From NCBI RefSeq assembly GCF_024171925.1, contig NZ_JAMTCO010000011.1, forward strand, positions 1 through 64,000: a stretch of 64,000 nt of DNA, read 5' to 3'. The translations under genes and the position numbers were made by a program. The stretch is from Actinokineospora diospyrosa (GTDB taxonomy: Bacteria > Actinomycetota > Actinomycetes > Mycobacteriales > Pseudonocardiaceae). This document shows, piece after piece, positions 60,365-64,000 of the stretch (positions are counted from its first letter, which is position 1; every line of letters starts with the position of its first letter). A model generated the notes under the pieces. It was not told the DNA's origin. It searched no databases and saw only the letters and a list, made by a program, of their open reading frames with translations.

Positions 60365-61393
60365 CTAGCACCCGGTGGCCTGCTGGCCGCCCGGGAGGGC
60401 CTGGTCGAGCATGTCGAAATCCGTGATCTTCCACGCTCCGTCGACCTTCTCCGCGCGCACCCCGAAGACCGCGCCGCTGGCGGTCGTCTGGTTCTGGTCG
60501 GCCCGGGTGGTCGACTGGTCGACGAACACCAGGAGGTCGGCCTTGTCCCCGGCGAGCCGGGTGACGCCGATCTTGCGGACCTTGGTGGTCAGCACGAGCT
60601 TCTGCTCGGGGGCGAGCTTGCGCACTTGGCCGAAGAGCTTGTCGTACTCGCAGGTGGCGGTACCGGCGAGCGTCTCCTTCACCGCCTGGGCGTTCGCGTC
60701 GAGGTCTGTGTAGCTATAGGAGAGGGTGCGCTCGACGGCCACGGTGAGCCTGCCGGTGACCTCGCTGGTCAGGGCCGCGTTGACCAGGGCCTCGTTGGTG
60801 CTGTCGACGCCGGAGGTCTTCGAGTCGTACTGGCCCTTGAAGTAGAGCGCGCCCGCGGTGAAGAGGACCGTGAGCAGGACGAGCAGGAGGAGGACCGTGC
60901 CGCGGCCGGAGCGCTTCGGCTCGGTGTCGGCCGCGAGCTCGAGGACTTCGGGGATTCGGGCGGGCACCGGCGTGCCCGCCTCGCGGCGCTTGCCGGTCGG
61001 GCGGGACACCGGCTCGGCACCGATGACGCCGTCGGCGACGACCTGGTCACCGATCTGGTCCTCGACCTGGTCTTCGACACGGTCCGGGGCGGGCTCGGCG
61101 GGGGCGGGCACCGCTCGCGCGGGCGCGGCGAGGTCCACCGGCTGACCGAGGGCGACCTCGGGTTCCGGCTCCGGGGCAGGCTCGGGCTCGGTCACCGCAG
61201 GTTCGGTCACCGCGGGTTCGGTGAGCGCGGGTTCGGTGAGCGCGGGTTCGGTGAGCGCGGGTTCGGCCGGGATCGCTTCGTCCGGCGTTCCCGGTGTCTC
61301 CGGCGCGGGGGCGCTCGGCTTGCGCAGGCCCGCGACGCGGGGGCGGCGGGTCGGACCGGCGGCTGGCGTGCGGCGGCGGGGTGGGGTTGGCAC
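60365..61393 (-). CDS. Mce-associated membrane protein with TEP-repeat linker
   Basis: The 342-aa product has a basic N terminus and a long Ala/Pro/Glu-rich cytosolic linker with five tandem (A)(L/V)TEP units, encoded by 15-bp repeats at 61186-61260. A membrane helix at about 168-188 and an extracytoplasmic NTF2-like domain (about 195-335) follow. Such Mas proteins end mce operons and are thought to stabilise Mce complexes. Last gene of the unit. Confidence 0.82.
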   Translation of the reverse strand: MPTPPRRRTPAAGPTRRPRVAGLRKPSAPAPETPGTPDEAIPAEPALTEPALTEPALTEPAVTEPAVTEPEPAPEPEPEVALGQPVDLAAPARAVPAPAEPAPDRVEDQVEDQIGDQVVADGVIGAEPVSRPTGKRREAGTPVPARIPEVLELAADTEPKRSGRGTVLLLLVLLTVLFTAGALYFKGQYDSKTSGVDSTNEALVNAALTSEVTGRLTVAVERTLSYSYTDLDANAQAVKETLAGTATCEYDKLFGQVRKLAPEQKLVLTTKVRKIGVTRLAGDKADLLVFVDQSTTRADQNQTTASGAVFGVRAEKVDGAWKITDFDMLDQALPGGQQATGC

Positions 61394-61403
61394 GGGTGTC
61401 CTC

Positions 61404-61964
61404 TCAGCCTGCCGGGGTGAAGGGCACGGGGGTGACGCCGCTGAGCTTCCAGTCGTCGCCGACGCGGTCGACCGCGGCTTGCAGGCGCAGGTACTTCGGG
61501 GTGGCCTGCTTGCCCTCCGGGGTGACGTCCACCCGGACCGCGGCGATGACCTCGGCCTTGCCCTCGCGCTCGCGCAGGTCGGTCACCGCGATCTTGAGCA
61601 CGGTCGCGGTGGTGACCGTCTTGGCCTGCTCCAACGCGGCCTTGCTGGAGGTGCGCCGGGTCTCGAACTCCTCGCGCAGCGGGCCGGTCGAGGCGTTGAT
61701 CCAGCGGGTGAGGTCTTCGTCGACCTTGCGGTAGTCCAGGGTGCTGACGGTGACCAGCGCGGCGCTCGCGACCCGGGAGACCTCGTCGCGGGTGCCCGCG
61801 ATGTCCAGGTCGTCGTCGGTGCCCGCGCGCAACCAGGCGATGCCGAACCACGCGGCGAAGCCGAACGCTGCCACGGTGATCAGCAGGAGCGCGCCAAGCA
61901 TGCTCGCGGTGGCGCGGAACCGCGGTCGGCGCTCCCGCGTGTCCGGCTCGGTGTCGGCGGTCAT
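61404..61964 (-). CDS. Mce-associated membrane protein
   Basis: The 186-aa product has a short basic N terminus and one membrane helix (about 22-45). An extracytoplasmic NTF2-like domain (EVSRVASAALVTVSTLDYRK ... DDWKLSGVTPV) follows. It is similar in layout to the next gene but without the long linker. 27 nt after the mce gene. Confidence 0.85.
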   Translation of the reverse strand: MTADTEPDTRERRPRFRATASMLGALLLITVAAFGFAAWFGIAWLRAGTDDDLDIAGTRDEVSRVASAALVTVSTLDYRKVDEDLTRWINASTGPLREEFETRRTSSKAALEQAKTVTTATVLKIAVTDLREREGKAEVIAAVRVDVTPEGKQATPKYLRLQAAVDRVGDDWKLSGVTPVPFTPAG

Positions 61965-61991
61965 CGCACTCCTTCTCTACCCGGAGGTAGG

Positions 61992-63257
61992 TTAGCCCCC
62001 CAGGCCGAGCAGCCCGGCGAGGCTGGCCAACCCGCCGAGGCCGGGCTGGGTGATCGTGCCGGGGATGCTGTTCTGGGCCATGTCGGCGAGTTGCTGGGCC
62101 GGGCGGTCCCGGTTGGCGGCGAGGTCCTGCTGGGTCGGCTGGACGGGCTTGCCGCCGAAGGGCGCGTTCTGCGATCCGCGCACGTTAATGGGGCTGCCGA
62201 CCGGTTCGGCGCAGTAGGCCTGCGCGTTCTCCTGGACCGGGGCGGTGTCGTTGCCCGCGCGGCGCTGGGTGCCCTCGTAGCCGCGGGTGCAGGCGGGCGG
62301 GTCGAACAGGTTCAGCGCGAGGCCGAGGTGGGCGGTGCCGTCGCCGGGGACGACGGTCTTCGGGCCCACGGCGACCACGGGGTAGGCGACCAGCGCGAGT
62401 TCCAGGCCGTCGACCCGGGTGAGCAGGATGTTCGACGTGGTCAGCAGGTTCGCGGTGAGGTAGCCGATGCCCTGGCCGGATTCGCGCAGCAGGCCGGTGA
62501 CGGCGTCGGCAGCGCCGGGGGTGGCCGCGATCAACTGCCGGATGGCCGGGTCGGAGGTGCGCAGCTGCGCGGACAGGTCGCGTAGATCGGCGGCGAAGGA
62601 CTTGATGTTGCCGGACTGGGCGGCCTGGGTGCCGAGCACGATCGCGCCGTCGTCGATGAGCTTGATGGTCTGCGGCAGGCTCGCCTTGGCGGCTTGGGTG
62701 AACTCGCCGGTGGTGTCGATCAGCAGCCGCAGGTCGTCGCCGGTGCCCGCGAAGGCCTTGTCCAGCTCGTCGACCACCGTGCGCAGGGCGTCGGTCGGGA
62801 CCGAGGTGGCGAGGTTGTCCAGGTCGCGGATGACGGTGTCGGTGCTGACCGGGGTCTTGGCGCGGTCGGCGGGGATGACCGCGCCCTCGGTCAGGTGGTC
62901 GCCGCCCTCGGCGCGCGGGCGCAGGTCGACGAACTGCTCGCCGACGGCCGAGCGGTTGGCGATCACCGCGTCCAGGTCGGCGGGGATGTCCGGGGCGGAG
63001 GGCTCGATGTCGAGGTCGACGTCCATGCCCGCGCGGGTCAGCCGGATCTCGCCGACCCGGCCGACGTTCACGCCGCGGTAGGTGACCTCGGCGTTGGTGA
63101 AGATGCCACCGGAGTCGGTGAGCTGGAGGGTGACCCGGTAGCCGCTGGCGCCGAAGACCCGGCCGACGTCGGTGAACCGGAACGCGGCGTAGACCACGGA
63201 GACGACGGCGATCAGGAAGAACGCGACGAGCTGGAGGCGGACCTTCTTTGTGAGCAT
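61992..63257 (-). CDS. MCE family protein, MceF-like
   Basis: The 421-aa product has one N-terminal membrane helix (about 8-28), an MCE/MlaD domain (about 36-115: YRVTLQLTDSGGIFTNAEVTYRGVNVG) and a long helical domain. A Pro/Gln/Gly-rich tail ends LLGLGG. Mce hexamers form a lipid-transport tunnel across the envelope. It overlaps the upstream mce gene by 1 nt. Last Mce of the operon by position, hence MceF-like. Confidence 0.9.
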   Translation of the reverse strand: MLTKKVRLQLVAFFLIAVVSVVYAAFRFTDVGRVFGASGYRVTLQLTDSGGIFTNAEVTYRGVNVGRVGEIRLTRAGMDVDLDIEPSAPDIPADLDAVIANRSAVGEQFVDLRPRAEGGDHLTEGAVIPADRAKTPVSTDTVIRDLDNLATSVPTDALRTVVDELDKAFAGTGDDLRLLIDTTGEFTQAAKASLPQTIKLIDDGAIVLGTQAAQSGNIKSFAADLRDLSAQLRTSDPAIRQLIAATPGAADAVTGLLRESGQGIGYLTANLLTTSNILLTRVDGLELALVAYPVVAVGPKTVVPGDGTAHLGLALNLFDPPACTRGYEGTQRRAGNDTAPVQENAQAYCAEPVGSPINVRGSQNAPFGGKPVQPTQQDLAANRDRPAQQLADMAQNSIPGTITQPGLGGLASLAGLLGLGG

Positions 63258-64000
63258 CAGGAACCGCCTCCCAGCAGGATGTCGAACAGGCCGCCGAGCC
63301 CGGGCTGGTTCTGGGTCGGCTGCGGGATGCCGAGCGCGGGCAACGGCAACGGGGCGGGCGCGTTCGCGGGGACGCCGCTGGTGCCGCTGGTCGCCGGACC
63401 GATGATCGGGATGTCCTGCAACGGGTTCTGGCGGCTGCGGCTGAGGTTGTCGAGCACGCTCTGCAGGTTCAGGTCGATCTTCGCGTAGAGGTTGAAGTAG
63501 TCGCCCTGCACGCCTTTCACCGCTTGGTCGGTGAACGGGAAGGTCAGCATCAGCTCCAGCGACTTGGGCAGGTTCGCGCCCGCCTCGCCGAGCTTCTGCA
63601 GGGTGGGCGCGAGCGCCTTGAGGTCGGCGACGAGGTCGGCCTGGCTCTTGTTGACCGTGTCCACGGCGACGTCGGAGAGGGTGTCGAGGCTCTGCAGCAT
63701 CGTCACCAGCTGGCGGCGCTGGTCGGACAGGACCCGCAGGCCCGGGCCGATGTCGTCCACGGCGCCGACGAGCTGGTCCTTCTGCGCGTTGAGGGTGCTG
63801 GCGAGCCGGTTGACGCCGTCGAGGGCGCGGGTGATGTCGGACTTCCCGGCGTCGAGGGTGGTCACCATGGTGTTGACGTTGTCGAGCAGCGCGCGGAGGG
63901 CGGTCTCGTTGCCGGACGTGGCCGCGTTCAGCTCCTTGGTGATGGTCTGCAACTGCTCGACCCCGCCACCGTTGAGCAGCAGCGACAACGCGCCTAGTAC
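63257..64000 (-). CDS. MCE family protein, C-terminal part (cut by window edge)
   Basis: The C-terminal 247 residues are in frame to the window end with no start. The helical region LSLLLNGGGVEQLQTITKEL through LTFPFTDQAVKGVQGDYFN is typical of Mce proteins upstream of MceF (MceE-like lipoprotein in many operons). The N terminus with the MlaD domain or lipobox lies outside. Confidence 0.88.
   Translation of the reverse strand, partial: VLGALSLLLNGGGVEQLQTITKELNAATSGNETALRALLDNVNTMVTTLDAGKSDITRALDGVNRLASTLNAQKDQLVGAVDDIGPGLRVLSDQRRQLVTMLQSLDTLSDVAVDTVNKSQADLVADLKALAPTLQKLGEAGANLPKSLELMLTFPFTDQAVKGVQGDYFNLYAKIDLNLQSVLDNLSRSRQNPLQDIPIIGPATSGTSGVPANAPAPLPLPALGIPQPTQNQPGLGGLFDILLGGGS

Overview
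The window comes from a high-GC actinomycete. The evidence is heavy G/C at third codon positions, GTG and TTG starts, Zn-binding forms of S14 and L36, a type VII (ESX) secretion locus, Mce proteins, and XRE/DUF5753 plus DUF397 regulators. Gene order (ESX-4-like genes next to truA-rplQ-rpoA, and Mce genes next to rpoB) fits the mycolata/Pseudonocardiales side of the Actinobacteria. A Pseudonocardiaceae-like host is my inference, not a demonstrated fact. No tRNA, rRNA, CRISPR array, transposase or phage gene was recognised.

Layout. (1) 1-911: non-coding, with a 144-bp inverted-repeat element followed by about eight 69-bp degenerate tandem repeats. (2) 0.9-15.6 kb: an ESX-4-like type VII secretion locus: eccC, a four-TM protein, eccD-mycP, a triplicated cysteine-rich anchored protein, a small membrane protein, two probable substrates (EspC-like and a WxG protein), eccB, a proline-rich eccE and an unknown partner gene. 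(3) 16-17.6 kb: a secreted subtilisin with a P-domain. (4) 17.69-18.56 kb: three gap-free copies of a 206-bp element, each with a pair of canonical DnaA boxes 18 bp apart. (5) 18.6-44 kb: ribosomal superoperons on the minus strand: infA-rpmJ-rpsM-rpsK-rpsD-rpoA-rplQ-truA; secY-adk-map; S10/spc (rpsJ to rplO); and str (rpsL-rpsG-fusA-tuf). Between them lie two secreted paralogues, a LysE-type exporter and a methyltransferase. (6) 44.5-52.5 kb: an accessory segment with a DUF3800-like protein, a zinc-ribbon protein, XRE/DUF397 regulators, four tandem secreted DUF4082-type proteins and a three-gene ECF sigma cassette. (7) 52.5-60 kb: rpoC and rpoB. (8) 60.4-64 kb: the distal end of an mce operon, cut by the window edge.

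How the genes fit together. Most of the window is information-processing machinery (ribosome, RNA polymerase core, SecY, Map, Adk, elongation factors) transcribed leftward. The ESX locus supplies a membrane translocon (EccB/C/D/E), its mycosin protease and likely substrates. The most unusual feature is the 206-bp triple DnaA-box element between the protease and truA. It lies far in gene content from any dnaA/dnaN origin and looks like a candidate DnaA-binding or titration locus. Other notable points are a truA frame with no usable start except CTG, a 60-codon frame exactly filling the rpsM-rpsK gap, and the tandem DUF4082 array.
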